A DNA stretch of 33,578 nt from a bacterium BMS3Abin11 (GCA_002897635.1 BDTD01000026.1:1-33578); one strand, 5' to 3'. Positions 8,436 through 16,871 are shown, numbered from the stretch's first letter. Translations and numbers: made by a program. Notes: generated by a model not told the origin, from the sequence alone.

Positions 8436-8947
8436 ACTGTGTTTACAAGTCTCTTTTCTATAGAGGATGCAATTATAGCGTTAAACAGACCAAAAAAAAC
8501 GCCTGCTGCAATCAGTATGGGTGTTAATGCCAGTATTCCCCGGTGAGGGATGAACAGCCACCACGCAACTAGCAGCTGAGCCATGACATGGCTGATACTG
8601 GCCAGTATGCTGACGCCTGCCATCCCTACCCACGGGCGCATACCTGTCCACAGTAGCAGCATGGCAAGCAAACTTGCTAAAGCACCACTGAGGCTGAGAA
8701 AAAAGGTCGGCGACATAAACGTTCCCAGCAATAGACTGCCAGCCGTTACCCGTAGCAGACTGACCCATACCGCAAACCGCCAGCCATAACGAAATAGCAC
8801 CAGCAAAGTAACAATGTTCGCCAGACCCGGTTTAATGCCCGGAACCGGACTCGGAAAACTGCTTTCCAGTACATGGATAACAATTGCCAGTGCGGCAAAT
8901 GCCGCAATCTTTCTGTCTTCTTCAGTAATTTCGATTTGCCTGGTCAT
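8432..8947 (-). CDS. Gx transporter family membrane protein (annotated elsewhere as heptaprenyl diphosphate synthase component I)
   Basis: This is a 171-residue integral membrane protein with about five hydrophobic segments. The signature near the N-terminus is PSPVPGIKPGLANIVTLL, typical of the Gx family (PF07456). Despite that family's legacy name there is no prenyl-synthase catalytic motif. In many genomes it sits beside a NusG-domain-II protein and ApbE, as it does here, which suggests membrane transport of a flavin or a related precursor; that function is inference. The candidate Shine-Dalgarno GGTGA lies inside the left terminal repeat of the inserted element at 8957-9160, so translation may depend on that element. 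The end overlaps tonB by 4 nt. Confidence 0.82.
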   Translation of the reverse strand: MTRQIEITEEDRKIAAFAALAIVIHVLESSFPSPVPGIKPGLANIVTLLVLFRYGWRFAVWVSLLRVTAGSLLLGTFMSPTFFLSLSGALASLLAMLLLWTGMRPWVGMAGVSILASISHVMAQLLVAWWLFIPHRGILALTPILIAAGVFFGLFNAIIASSIEKRLVNTV

Positions 8948-8956
8948 AGAATCTTT

Positions 8957-9160
8957 TTTTCACCACAGTGGACACAGAGAAAAGAGAATATATATTATTT
9001 TTTTCTTTTCTGGGCTGCTACTACCGCCTGACAATAGTGCTTTAATCAAAGTTTTATAAAAATACCCCTATTTTGAATGCAAAACCAAACAGGAACTATA
9101 GATCACAAATACTCACAACAATATTTTAAATGATTTCCTCTGTGTCCTCTGTGGTGAAAA
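8957..9160. mobile_element. MITE-like element with 27-bp terminal inverted repeats
   Basis: The two ends, 8957-8983 and 9134-9160, are inverted copies of one 27-bp sequence and differ at only two positions. The core reads TTCACCACAG then GGACACAGAG on the left. Between them lie about 150 bp of AT-rich non-coding DNA. It fills the only large gap in the upstream half of the minus-strand gene run, between the NusG-II and Gx genes. The size, absence of coding capacity and TIR-like ends suggest a miniature inverted-repeat element. I see no clear target-site duplication. CACCACAG/GACACAGAG repeats are, from memory, common intergenic elements in proteobacteria. Confidence 0.65.
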
Positions 9161-9170
9161 GGTTTTAGTG

Positions 9171-9539
9171 TCAGAAATTTATCCCATCAAACCGCTCCCG
9201 GTTCGAAATCAGTGACACACCCACTTTATTCGGCAGGCAGACGATGTTATCGCCGCTTTGCTGGTGCCAGCCACTTAATACGCAAAGTTGCCTCTTGCCG
9301 GGTGAGCTGATCATTCGAACCCTGCCGTCACGAATTTCTATTACGCTGTTACCAATATCGCCCGCCACAGTGATTTGTTGGGGGTCTTTTATCGAGTAAA
9401 CAACGGGGGGCTGGTCGCCGACCGTGACTTCTATTGCAGCCACCGCGCCAGAATCACTTTGGGTCATTGACCATGATAACGGAACAAGCAGCAGACTAAG
9501 AAATAATATTAGCCAGTCTCCCGGTTTCATTTTTATCAT
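9171..9539 (-). CDS. NusG domain II-containing exported protein
   Basis: This 122-residue protein has one N-terminal membrane helix (about residues 8-25, DWLILFLSLLLVPLSW) followed by a beta-rich extracytoplasmic domain. The pattern VTVGDQPPVVYSI, then GNSVIEIRDGRVRMISSPGK and CVLSGWHQQSGDNIVCLPNK, matches the free-standing NusG domain II (DUF1312) family, with the paired cysteines around the GWHQ-type motif. These proteins are typically encoded between apbE and Gx genes and are thought to belong to an extracytosolic flavinylation system; the exact role is unknown. It starts within the apbE stop (4-nt overlap). Its product is not related to the transcription factor NusG as a whole. Confidence 0.82.
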   Translation of the reverse strand: MIKMKPGDWLILFLSLLLVPLSWSMTQSDSGAVAAIEVTVGDQPPVVYSIKDPQQITVAGDIGNSVIEIRDGRVRMISSPGKRQLCVLSGWHQQSGDNIVCLPNKVGVSLISNRERFDGINF

Positions 9540-10600
9540 TCTTTTTTAACACCGTCTGGCTGGGGCTTGCTGATGATGATTTCTATATCTTCTTCGTTAT
9601 TTTCAAGTTTTATCCGCTGCTGCATTGACGGTGTCATGATTATGCGTCCCAGTTTATCGACCAACATTACATCTGACACGCCCATTTTTTTCGCAACTTC
9701 CTGCCAGTAATCCGGGCCGGCTACAAATAATGCGGTACTGGCGGCATCAGCTAATGCACCATTCTTATGCAGGACGGTGACCGATACTGCCTGATCGGCA
9801 GGGTAACCGGTGCGGGGGTCTATGATGTGATTGTAGCGTTTACCCTCATACGTAAAGTAGCGCTCATAGTCACCGGAGGTAAACACACATTCGTCCTTTC
9901 CCAGTTCCAGGCTTGCAATGATGCCATTGCCCAATGGGTTGCGTATACCTATGCGCCAGGGGCGTTGCCCCCGATCGCCAATCCCACAGAGATCACCACC
10001 GGCATTGATCAAGGCGTGTTTTATGCCCAGATCACGCATTTTCTGCAGTCCGATGGAGACAGCATAACCCTTGGCGATCGCCCCGAGATCTAATTGTATC
10101 TGAGGGTTGTGCCCTCGCAGTCGATTACCATCAATATCGATATCATTTACCGTAGGCAGCTTGTCCAGCAGACGTGCAATATTTTTCTGGCTGGGTGGTG
10201 TCTGAGGCTGTTCAGAGCCCTGGAAGCCCCAGGATCGAATCAGTTTACCTATCGTCGGATTGAATAAGCCATTGCTCAGCTGTGAATATTGCTTCGACAG
10301 TTTAATCAGTGGCAGCACGGCTTTGTCTGCTGTAAACCATTCACCCATTGCAAGCAAAGCGCTGGTTTGTGTCAGCTTGCCTGGTTGCCAGGCGTGCCAG
10401 TTGTTATGCATACGATCAAAATCTGTAAACAGGCTGGCCGCTGCCTGGTCTGCCTGTGCCTTATCATCACCATGAATTTTGATCTCTATCAGTGTGCCAA
10501 AGGCAAATGATTGATAGCGGTAAAGATTTTGCTTCTCACAGGCGGTGAGTAATACTGGCAGGACGAGCAGCGCAGCTGCTAGCCATCGGGAAGACCTCAT
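9536..10600 (-). CDS. apbE: FAD:protein FMN transferase (ApbE), lipoprotein
   Basis: ApbE cleaves FAD and links FMN to threonine or serine of exported or membrane proteins such as NqrC and RnfG. The N-terminus ends in a lipobox, VLLTAC with Cys21, so the enzyme should be anchored in the cell envelope facing the periplasm. Family motifs are LDLGAIAKGYAVSIG, HALINAGGDLCGIG and the nucleotide/metal site HIIDPRTGYPADQAV followed by LADAASTALFVAG. The length of 354 residues is normal. It sits between gshB and the NusG-II gene with 4-nt overlaps on both sides. No obvious flavin-acceptor protein is encoded in this window, so its substrate must be elsewhere. Confidence 0.95.
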   Translation of the reverse strand: MRSSRWLAAALLVLPVLLTACEKQNLYRYQSFAFGTLIEIKIHGDDKAQADQAAASLFTDFDRMHNNWHAWQPGKLTQTSALLAMGEWFTADKAVLPLIKLSKQYSQLSNGLFNPTIGKLIRSWGFQGSEQPQTPPSQKNIARLLDKLPTVNDIDIDGNRLRGHNPQIQLDLGAIAKGYAVSIGLQKMRDLGIKHALINAGGDLCGIGDRGQRPWRIGIRNPLGNGIIASLELGKDECVFTSGDYERYFTYEGKRYNHIIDPRTGYPADQAVSVTVLHKNGALADAASTALFVAGPDYWQEVAKKMGVSDVMLVDKLGRIIMTPSMQQRIKLENNEEDIEIIISKPQPDGVKKE

Positions 10601-11553
10601 GCAGGTAAACGCAATTCTATGGCATCCATTAAATCGCCGGCAATATCGAGCCCGAATTGTTTGTCCAGTTCGCGTATGCAGGTCGGGCTGGTGACATTGA
10701 TTTCAGTCAGGTAGTCACCGATAACATCCAGGCCGGCGAACAGTATGCCTTTTTCTTTTAGTACTGGGCCGACCTGTTCACAGATCCAGTAGTCCCGGTC
10801 ACTCAGTGCGATACCTTTGCCGATGCCGCCGGCAGCCAGGTTGCCACGGGTTTCTCCTGCCAGGGGTATACGTGCCAGTGCGTAGGGGGCGGGGTTTCCA
10901 TTTACCATTAGTATGCGCTTATCTCCCTCTCTGATCTCAGCAATGAAACGCTGTGCCATGATGCTGGTTGCCCCTTTCTGTGTCAGGGTTTCAATGATGA
11001 CCCCTTTATTGGGGTCATCGGCCTGTACCCGGAAAATCGATGAACCACCCATGCCGTCCAGTGGTTTGAAAATACAGTCTTCATGCTGCCGGATAAACTG
11101 GCGCAGTCTGTCCGCGGAGCGAGTCACCAAAGTTGGGGGCGCACACAGCGGGAAGCTGGTGGTAAAGAATTTCTCATTACAGTCACGCAGGCTTTGCGGT
11201 TTGTTGACGACCAATGTGCCCTGTTGTTCAATCAGTTCCAGCATGTAGGTGGTATAGATATACTCAAGATCAAACGGTGGATCCTTACGCATCAAAATTG
11301 CACTGCATTCAGACAGTTTATGTGTGTTCGCTGGTGACAGCTCCAGCCAGGGGTCCTGTCCCGGCAGAAGTTTTACAGCACGGCTTTCCGTATAGGTTAT
11401 ACCATCGCTGGTAAAAAGGTCTGTCTGTTGCATGTAACGTACTTGCCAGCCCCGTTTTTGTGCCGCCAGTATCATCGCCCAGGTGCTGTCTTTTACGATA
11501 TTAATCTGTTCAATCGGGTCCATAATGACGCCGATGACTATAGGCTTATTCAT
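10597..11553 (-). CDS. gshB: Glutathione synthetase
   Basis: This is an ATP-grasp ligase joining gamma-glutamylcysteine to glycine in the cytosol. The N-terminus IGVIMDPIEQINIVKDSTWAM is the standard GshB opening. LMRKDPPFDLEYIYTTYML, the ATP-grasp FKPLDGMGGSSIF and RILMVNGNPAPYALARIP all match, as does the C-terminal INVTSPTCIREL. The 318 residues are of normal length. It overlaps gshA by 4 nt upstream and apbE by 4 nt downstream, so both glutathione genes are the promoter-proximal pair of the long run. Its position facing away from pilG is the same as in P. aeruginosa. Confidence 0.96.
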   Translation of the reverse strand: MNKPIVIGVIMDPIEQINIVKDSTWAMILAAQKRGWQVRYMQQTDLFTSDGITYTESRAVKLLPGQDPWLELSPANTHKLSECSAILMRKDPPFDLEYIYTTYMLELIEQQGTLVVNKPQSLRDCNEKFFTTSFPLCAPPTLVTRSADRLRQFIRQHEDCIFKPLDGMGGSSIFRVQADDPNKGVIIETLTQKGATSIMAQRFIAEIREGDKRILMVNGNPAPYALARIPLAGETRGNLAAGGIGKGIALSDRDYWICEQVGPVLKEKGILFAGLDVIGDYLTEINVTSPTCIRELDKQFGLDIAGDLMDAIELRLPA

Positions 11554-12848
11554 GCCGCTACCGTTGTTTTCAGCATCTTGATTTCACGCGCTGCGGCCAG
11601 TAAGGCCAGTCGGCAGATCACGCCATAAGTATAAAAACGGTTTGGGCCTGCACCCGGGGCGGCTGATTTATCCGGCAGAGTACAGGTATCGGCGAAGGCC
11701 AATGGTTCAAAGTGCATACCGGGAGCATTAAGGTTTTCGTTAATATCTCTGCTGGTATGTACCCGGTAAAAGCCGCCAACAACTGAATGGTCAATCATAT
11801 AGACTACCGGCTCGGCAATAGCATTATTGTCTCCCCAGGTTTCAAAGGTAAAAACGCCTTCCTGTACCAGTACATCGCTGACAACGCTACCGCCTTTTCT
11901 TCGCGCCATCCTGTTCCTTTGTTTCCTGTTAAGCCCCCGGATTTCTGATGGGTCGCGTATGGTCATGACGTTCATGCCATAGGTGCCTGCATCGGACTTG
12001 GCAATGACGAAGGGCTCTTCTTTGATGCCGTATTCCTGATATTTCTTTTTGATTATCTCCAGCACATCGGCGACATTTTCTGACAGACATTCTTCACCAT
12101 CGCGTTTCTGAAAGTCTATTTTTCCACAACGTCTGAAATAGGGATCAATCAGCCACGGGTCGATATCGATGATGCCGGAGAACTCTTTTGCGATCCGCTT
12201 GTAATGGGCAAAATGGTCTGATTTTAACCTGCTTGACCAGCCCATGGCAGGGTGTGGAGAGATGGCCTGGTCAGGGTCGATATTTTCCAGAATGGCGGGG
12301 ATACCATCTGACAGGTCGTTGTTCAGCAATATGATGCAGGGGTCGAAATCCTCGATGTGCAGCCTGTTGCCGGACCGTTCCAATGGGTGCTGAATCATGC
12401 TTTGGCCAGATGGCAGGATCAGTTCGCGCGTTTGCTTCTCTTCGTTGATATGGCCTATGCGAACCTGTAGCCCTGACTTTTCGATTATACTTTGCAGGGT
12501 AGAGAGGCTCTCCAGATAAAACTGATTGCGGGTATGAGATTCCGGCACGATGATCAACCTTCTCGCATTCGGACAGAGGTGTTCAATGGCCGCATGAACC
12601 GCCTGCACACATAAGGGCAGGAACGCCGGGTTAAGGTTGTTAAAGCCAGCGGGGAATAGATTGGTATCGACCGGTGCGACCTTGAAGCCTGCATTTCGCA
12701 AATCTACTGAACTGTAAAAAGGCGCGCGGTATGACAGCCATTGAATGCGAAACCAGTGTTCGATTTCGGTTTGATTTGCCAGGATATGCGTTTCCAGGTC
12801 CTGCAGTGGTCCAGCTAATGCCGTGGTCAGATTTGGGACGGAAGTCAT
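11550..12848 (-). CDS. gshA: Glutamate-cysteine ligase, Acidithiobacillus-type
   Basis: This is the first enzyme of glutathione synthesis. It belongs to the family first defined in Acidithiobacillus ferrooxidans and found in chemolithoautotrophic proteobacteria, not to the E. coli or plant types. Recognised stretches are the opening LTTALAGPLQDLETHI, then FYSSVDLRNAGFKVAPVDTN and LFPAGFNNL, and later VIAKSDAGTYGMNVMTI and GVFTFETWGDNNAIAEPVVY. The open frame extends to a TTG at 12887 with no ribosome-binding site, so I use the ATG at 12848 (432 residues), although that start also lacks a clear Shine-Dalgarno. It overlaps gshB by 4 nt. It is probably the first gene of the long minus-strand transcript. 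Confidence 0.9.
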   Translation of the reverse strand: MTSVPNLTTALAGPLQDLETHILANQTEIEHWFRIQWLSYRAPFYSSVDLRNAGFKVAPVDTNLFPAGFNNLNPAFLPLCVQAVHAAIEHLCPNARRLIIVPESHTRNQFYLESLSTLQSIIEKSGLQVRIGHINEEKQTRELILPSGQSMIQHPLERSGNRLHIEDFDPCIILLNNDLSDGIPAILENIDPDQAISPHPAMGWSSRLKSDHFAHYKRIAKEFSGIIDIDPWLIDPYFRRCGKIDFQKRDGEECLSENVADVLEIIKKKYQEYGIKEEPFVIAKSDAGTYGMNVMTIRDPSEIRGLNRKQRNRMARRKGGSVVSDVLVQEGVFTFETWGDNNAIAEPVVYMIDHSVVGGFYRVHTSRDINENLNAPGMHFEPLAFADTCTLPDKSAAPGAGPNRFYTYGVICRLALLAAAREIKMLKTTVAA

Positions 12849-13340
12849 AGTTTTATAGTTCGTTATATTAGAAAGATAGAAAGACAAATATTATTTCTAA
12901 GAGACAAGGGTACCTTTATTAATTCATGAATAATCATATTGAACCCAAAAATCTAACATCTCTGCGCTAAGAATCTTCGCAATAGCCAGGGGGTCTCAGA
13001 CTATTAAGTGCGATCCTTAGCTTGATATGACAGGTTTTTAATCACAATCTGGCATATCCGGTATTAATAGAGGGGTCCTTGCCCTTTATTATTAGAAAAG
13101 CTGGTCTACACTATAGAAAAGCTGGTCTACACTATATGAAGTATATGCCATGATAGCAAAGCATCATGTAAATTCTAATTGCGAATGTAAAATCCAGCCT
13201 GATAGCAAAATAATTTATAGTTTTTACTGTTTTTTTGTTTGTGATTATAGTCTTCTATAGCAATATAGTGATCTTTGTGCTATCTATATAAAATAACAAC
13301 TTAGCAAAAGGAATAAATAATATACTTTAAGGACGGGACG
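12849..13340. other. Divergent intergenic region between gshA and the pil chemosensory operon
   Basis: About 490 bp of AT-rich DNA must hold the promoters for two divergent long transcripts. It contains a perfect tandem duplication (listed separately) and an AT-rich stretch with TATAAAAT at 13287-13294 that could be a -10 element for the pil operon. I find no convincing -35 or sigma-54 partner, so I do not call a promoter. No further gene or RNA was recognised. Confidence 0.5.
13094..13135. repeat. Perfect tandem direct repeat, two 21-bp units
   Basis: Units 13094-13114 and 13115-13135 are identical and abut with no spacer; each begins AGAAAAGCTGG and ends TCTACACTAT. They lie about 205 bp upstream of the possible leader ORF of the pil operon and about 245 bp upstream of the gshA ATG. 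Two helical turns per unit would place repeated protein-binding sites on the same DNA face, but a neutral duplication is also possible. Confidence 0.85.
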
Positions 13341-13385
13341 ATGAAGGATACTCTCCTGAAAATACCACTGCGTGAAATCACATGA
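13341..13385 (+). CDS. Possible 14-codon leader ORF coupled to pilG
   Basis: An ATG at 13341 preceded by AAGGACGGGACG opens a frame encoding MKDTLLKIPLREIT. It ends in TGA at 13383-13385, overlapping the pilG ATG in an ATGA junction. pilG itself has no good Shine-Dalgarno, while this small frame has one (AAGGA at about 7 nt). The pilG frame cannot be extended upstream because of an in-frame stop at 13373-13375. It may therefore serve to load ribosomes onto pilG. The peptide matches nothing I know. Confidence 0.4.
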   Translation: MKDTLLKIPLREIT

Positions 13386-13768
13386 CGGTTAAAATAATGG
13401 TGATTGATGACAGTAGCACTATCCGTAAAACAGCGGAAACGTTACTGAAAAGAGCAGGATTTGAAGTCATAACAGCAGCAGATGGTTTTGAAGCCATGTC
13501 TGTGGTTGCAGATCAACATCCAGATATCATTTTTATTGATATTATGATGCCGCGACTGGATGGCTATCAGACCTGCGCATTAATTAAGAACAACAGACAA
13601 TTTGGTTCTACACCCATTGTAATGTTGTCAAGCAAGGATGGTCTGTTTGACCGTGCCAGAGGAAAGCTGGCGGGTTCAGAACAGCATATACATAAACCTT
13701 TTACCCAGGATGATCTGGTGAATGCAATTAATAAATATGTGGCGACTGATGAGGTGGCCAATGCATGA
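13382..13768 (+). CDS. pilG: Twitching motility response regulator PilG
   Basis: This is a stand-alone CheY-like receiver of 128 residues. The acidic pair is Asp9-Asp10 in VIDDSSTIRK, the phosphoacceptor is Asp53 in FIDIMMPRLDGYQTCALIKN, the switch serine region is MLSSKDGLFDRARGKLAGSE, and the conserved Lys105 is in HKPF. The stretch after the phosphosite and the KDGLFD segment are specific to PilG rather than general CheY proteins. In P. aeruginosa PilG, phosphorylated by ChpA, promotes pilus extension and cAMP production. It is the first gene of the pilGHIJ-chpA-chpC order and appears to be translated by coupling from the upstream 14-codon frame. Confidence 0.95.
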   Translation: MTVKIMVIDDSSTIRKTAETLLKRAGFEVITAADGFEAMSVVADQHPDIIFIDIMMPRLDGYQTCALIKNNRQFGSTPIVMLSSKDGLFDRARGKLAGSEQHIHKPFTQDDLVNAINKYVATDEVANA

Positions 13769-13812
13769 CGCCTGTGGATCAATGAACAAAAAATAATGAG
13801 AGGTGCAGTAAA

Positions 13813-14178
13813 ATGAGGTTTCAGAAAATACTCGTTGTCGATGATTCACCGACAGAACTTCATATGTTAGTCGACTTACTTAAACGACATGATGTACCGG
13901 AAATTGTTACCGCAACAACGGGCATTGATGCCGTTGCCAAATCCCTGTCGGAAAAGCCAGATCTGATTCTGATGGATGTAGTGATGCCTGAAATGAATGG
14001 CTTTCAGGCAATACGAAAAATTAAAAAGAATCCGGAAACCGCCGGAATTCCAGTCATCATCATTTCCAGCAAGAAGGAGGAAACGGACAAAGTCTGGGGT
14101 AAACGTCAGGGAGCCGATGAATATCTGACCAAGCCTGTGAAAGATGAGGACTTGATCAAGGTTCTGGAGGCCCTGTAG
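13813..14178 (+). CDS. pilH: Twitching motility response regulator PilH
   Basis: This is the second single-domain receiver, 121 residues, with Asp10-Asp11 in VVDDSPTELHM, phosphoacceptor Asp55 in LILMDVVMPEMNGFQAIRKI, SSKKEETDKVWGKRQGADEY before the conserved Lys107, and a short C-terminal helix. The TELHML and ETDKVWGKRQGA segments are typical of PilH. PilH acts opposite to PilG, favouring pilus retraction or draining phosphate from ChpA. It lies 44 nt after pilG with a good ribosome-binding site (GAGAGGTG), and pilI begins 6 nt after its stop. Confidence 0.95.
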   Translation: MRFQKILVVDDSPTELHMLVDLLKRHDVPEIVTATTGIDAVAKSLSEKPDLILMDVVMPEMNGFQAIRKIKKNPETAGIPVIIISSKKEETDKVWGKRQGADEYLTKPVKDEDLIKVLEAL

Positions 14179-14184
14179 TAGCCG

Positions 14185-14727
14185 ATGTCCCGCAAGCAAG
14201 TACAGCCACTTGAAATTCTCCATCAAATGGAGCAGGACGTGTTGTCGGCGGATATGTCTTTGCCGGAAGAAATAGTCGTTGCTGAGCAATGGGTAGGTTT
14301 GTCGTACAGAGTGGGGAAACTGCAGTTCGTCACGGCGATGGATCAGATCTCCGAAGTGGTACCCTCGGTACCCTATGCAGTAGTGCCCAGGACACAGTCC
14401 TGGCTACGTGGTGTTGCAAATGTTAGAGGCCAGTTGCTGACGGTTGTTGATTTACAGGACTTTCTGGGTATGGATCCAGTAAATGTTGATCAGTACTCAC
14501 GCCTGATTGTCATCAATAATGCCCAGCTTTCATGTTGTTTACTGGTTAGTCGTTTGCAGGGCTTGCGGCATTTCGATCCGGTTGCCGATAGTTGCGACAC
14601 CGGCGACCTGGGTGATCAGCTGGCCGACTTTGTTACGGGTGCATTGGGTAAGGAAAAGGAAAAGTGGTTGGTGTTTGATACCGATCGTTTGGTAGAAAAA
14701 AGAGGTTTTCTGAACGCTGCGGCGTAA
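14185..14727 (+). CDS. pilI: CheW-like adaptor PilI
   Basis: This 180-residue cytoplasmic adaptor links the receptor PilJ to the kinase ChpA. The CheW domain covers most of the protein, with the N-terminal strand FVTAMDQISEVVP, the signature SWLRGVANVRGQLLTVVDLQ and the C-terminal VFDTDRLVEKRGFLNAAA. A helical tail of about 30 residues precedes the domain, as in Pseudomonas PilI. No strong Shine-Dalgarno is adjacent, and GGAGG within the pilH end is about 16 nt away, suggesting coupling with pilH. A gap of 59 nt separates it from pilJ. Confidence 0.93.
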   Translation: MSRKQVQPLEILHQMEQDVLSADMSLPEEIVVAEQWVGLSYRVGKLQFVTAMDQISEVVPSVPYAVVPRTQSWLRGVANVRGQLLTVVDLQDFLGMDPVNVDQYSRLIVINNAQLSCCLLVSRLQGLRHFDPVADSCDTGDLGDQLADFVTGALGKEKEKWLVFDTDRLVEKRGFLNAAA

Positions 14728-14786
14728 GCAGAAAATACGTACAGGGTATGTTTACAGAATAATTAGCTATTGTTGAGGATAGTATA

Positions 14787-16871
14787 ATGTCAGAAGAAAG
14801 TAAGTTTCCAATGGATGACCTGATAGATACAGGTGTGGTAGACGTTGCACCCGAGGAGGCGTCCCCACCCGGTAAGGCGCCCACGGCACCGTCTGCATTC
14901 GGCAAACTGTTAAATAACCTGCCGCTATTGGGCATCGGCCTGGTGGTCTCGGTAATCGGCCTGATTGGTGTACTTATGTGGCAGACGCAGACAGCTGCCC
15001 TGCAGTCCGGTTATGTTGAAGAATCCAGCCTGTTGCTGATGCTGTCGCAGCGGGTAGCCAAAGACGCACGTGAAGCCGTATTGGGTAATAAAGAGGCGTT
15101 CGCCACACTACAGGATTCAAAAAACAGAATTAACAGCATTCTGAAGACTTTGGTTGATGGTGATGACAGGTTGCCGCCTTCGCCTGCGGCTGTCAGTGGT
15201 ACCTTACAGCCGGTAAAAGATTTGTGGAGTGCGCTTGATACGGACGTGGCGGTTATTCTTACCAACAAGCTGGCACTGTTGTCTATACGTGAGAACGTGG
15301 CTGCAATCAACCAGCTGTCGCCCTTGTTGCTGGCGATCTCGGATGAAGTCGTTGAGGCGCTGATTGCAGAAAATGCACCGCAGAAGATAGTATCAAGAGC
15401 AGGTACACAGCGTACCTGGAGTCAGCGGATTACCAAGGATGTAAACGTGTTTGCTCTTGGTGGCATGGACGCGGCCGTTGCGGCAACCCAGTTTGGTAAA
15501 GATGCTAAATTGTTTCAGCGTATTAATCGTGGGCTGCGTAAAAACGCCAGTCCTGAGGTTATCGAAAAAATTGATGCATCGGATGAGGTGTTTAACCAGC
15601 TGAATGAATATATTCAGGCGGCACAGCAGGTGGTGACCGAGTTTTTTGTATCGCAACGATCAGCGCAGCGTATTACAGAAAATTCGGAGAAGTTTCTGGT
15701 AGAGATTGAGGCCCTGGTAGCTAGTTATCAGAACCTGTACGGGAACATTAAATATCTAAAAACCCTGCCCTTTGTGCTGGGTGGTGCGGCACTACTTTTC
15801 TTCCTGCTGTTCATTCGCTCGCTGGTGGCGAGTGCCCGACAACGGGAGTTTGAGAGTAATGAGCAAAACAGAGAGGCACAGGCTGCTATTCTGAAGCTGC
15901 TTGATGAAATGGGCGATCTTGCTGACGGTGACCTGACTATCGAAGCAGAAGTAACTGACCAGGTGACAGGTGCTATTGCTGATTCCATGAACTACGCGGT
16001 ACTGGAAATGCGCACATTGGTAAGGCAGATCAACGATGCATCGGCCCAGGTGACAACGGAATCTGAGGGTACACGTGAAAAAACAGCTGCACTGCAGGCA
16101 CAGACAGGGCAGCAGTCCGAAGAGATTGGTACAGCGACAGAATCCATCGTGAGGATGGCGCAGTCGATGGAGCAGTTATCTGAAAGTGCTGATGGTTCAG
16201 CCGAAGTTGCAGACGGCTCGGTAGACCTTGCCAAGCAGGGGTCTGAAGCGGTGGCATCAACCATCCAGGGGATGAATACTATGCGAGACAAGATGCAGGA
16301 AACCGGTAAACGAATCAAGCGCCTGGGTGAAAGTTCGCAGCAGATTGGTGAAATCGTGGGACTGATCGATGATATCGCGGAACAAACAAACATTCTTTCG
16401 CTGAATGCTTCAATTCAGGCGGCGATGGCCGGTGAGGCAGGACGCGGCTTCGCGGTGGTTGCTGACGAAGTACAGCGACTGGCTGAACGTTCAGCGGAGG
16501 CAACAAAACAGATTGCTGACCTGGTCAACAATATTCAGGCAGATACCAATGAAGCAGTGAGCTCGATGGAAGATGCTACGCGCGAAGTGGTTGAAAACAC
16601 TCGACTGGCTGATGAAGCCGGCCGTGCCCTGGGTGAGATAGAAAAAGTGTCTGAAGAGCTGTCCACACTTATTTCTACCATGGCGAATACAGCGCGACAA
16701 CAGTCTGAGGAAGCCACAGGTGTATCTGGCACGATGGTTCATATTAGAGAATTATCAACTCAGGCATCCAGAACAACGACTGAGACGGCTGAATCAGTAG
16801 ACAGATTATCAGTACTTGCCGGGCAGCTTAAATCTTCGGTTGCTGGCTTCAGATTGCCGGCAGAAGAGTAA
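14787..16871 (+). CDS. pilJ: Type IV pilus methyl-accepting chemotaxis protein PilJ
   Basis: This is an inner-membrane chemoreceptor of 694 residues. Membrane helix 1 is at about 46-65 ([20 protein letters not shown]) and helix 2 at about 327-347, flanking a periplasmic PilJ-type all-helical sensor ([17 protein letters not shown], then a second half with [18 protein letters not shown]). A HAMP-like segment follows, then a long cytoplasmic coiled coil with the signalling tip at about 528-560: [20 protein letters not shown] then [18 protein letters not shown]. Met in AAMAGEA is a PilJ hallmark. PilJ is thought to sense pilus tension or surface contact through PilA. It has a good ribosome-binding site (TTGAGGA). 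No dedicated methyltransferase gene follows it, unlike in P. aeruginosa. Confidence 0.96.
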   Translation: MSEESKFPMDDLIDTGVVDVAPEEASPPGKAPTAPSAFGKLLNNLPLLGIGLVVSVIGLIGVLMWQTQTAALQSGYVEESSLLLMLSQRVAKDAREAVLGNKEAFATLQDSKNRINSILKTLVDGDDRLPPSPAAVSGTLQPVKDLWSALDTDVAVILTNKLALLSIRENVAAINQLSPLLLAISDEVVEALIAENAPQKIVSRAGTQRTWSQRITKDVNVFALGGMDAAVAATQFGKDAKLFQRINRGLRKNASPEVIEKIDASDEVFNQLNEYIQAAQQVVTEFFVSQRSAQRITENSEKFLVEIEALVASYQNLYGNIKYLKTLPFVLGGAALLFFLLFIRSLVASARQREFESNEQNREAQAAILKLLDEMGDLADGDLTIEAEVTDQVTGAIADSMNYAVLEMRTLVRQINDASAQVTTESEGTREKTAALQAQTGQQSEEIGTATESIVRMAQSMEQLSESADGSAEVADGSVDLAKQGSEAVASTIQGMNTMRDKMQETGKRIKRLGESSQQIGEIVGLIDDIAEQTNILSLNASIQAAMAGEAGRGFAVVADEVQRLAERSAEATKQIADLVNNIQADTNEAVSSMEDATREVVENTRLADEAGRALGEIEKVSEELSTLISTMANTARQQSEEATGVSGTMVHIRELSTQASRTTTETAESVDRLSVLAGQLKSSVAGFRLPAEE

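Noticed and set aside
12849-12887. N-terminal extension of gshA from TTG at 12887
   Set aside because: TTG without a Shine-Dalgarno; the added residues SFYLSNITNYKT are not part of the family N-terminus, whereas the ATG at 12848 gives the expected start.
13094-13135. Possible CRISPR array from the 21-bp repeats
   Set aside because: There are only two units, they abut without a spacer, and no cas gene is present.
13876-14289. 137-aa minus-strand frame opposite pilH and pilI
   Set aside because: It is antisense to two well-supported genes; its composition is typical of a shadow frame.
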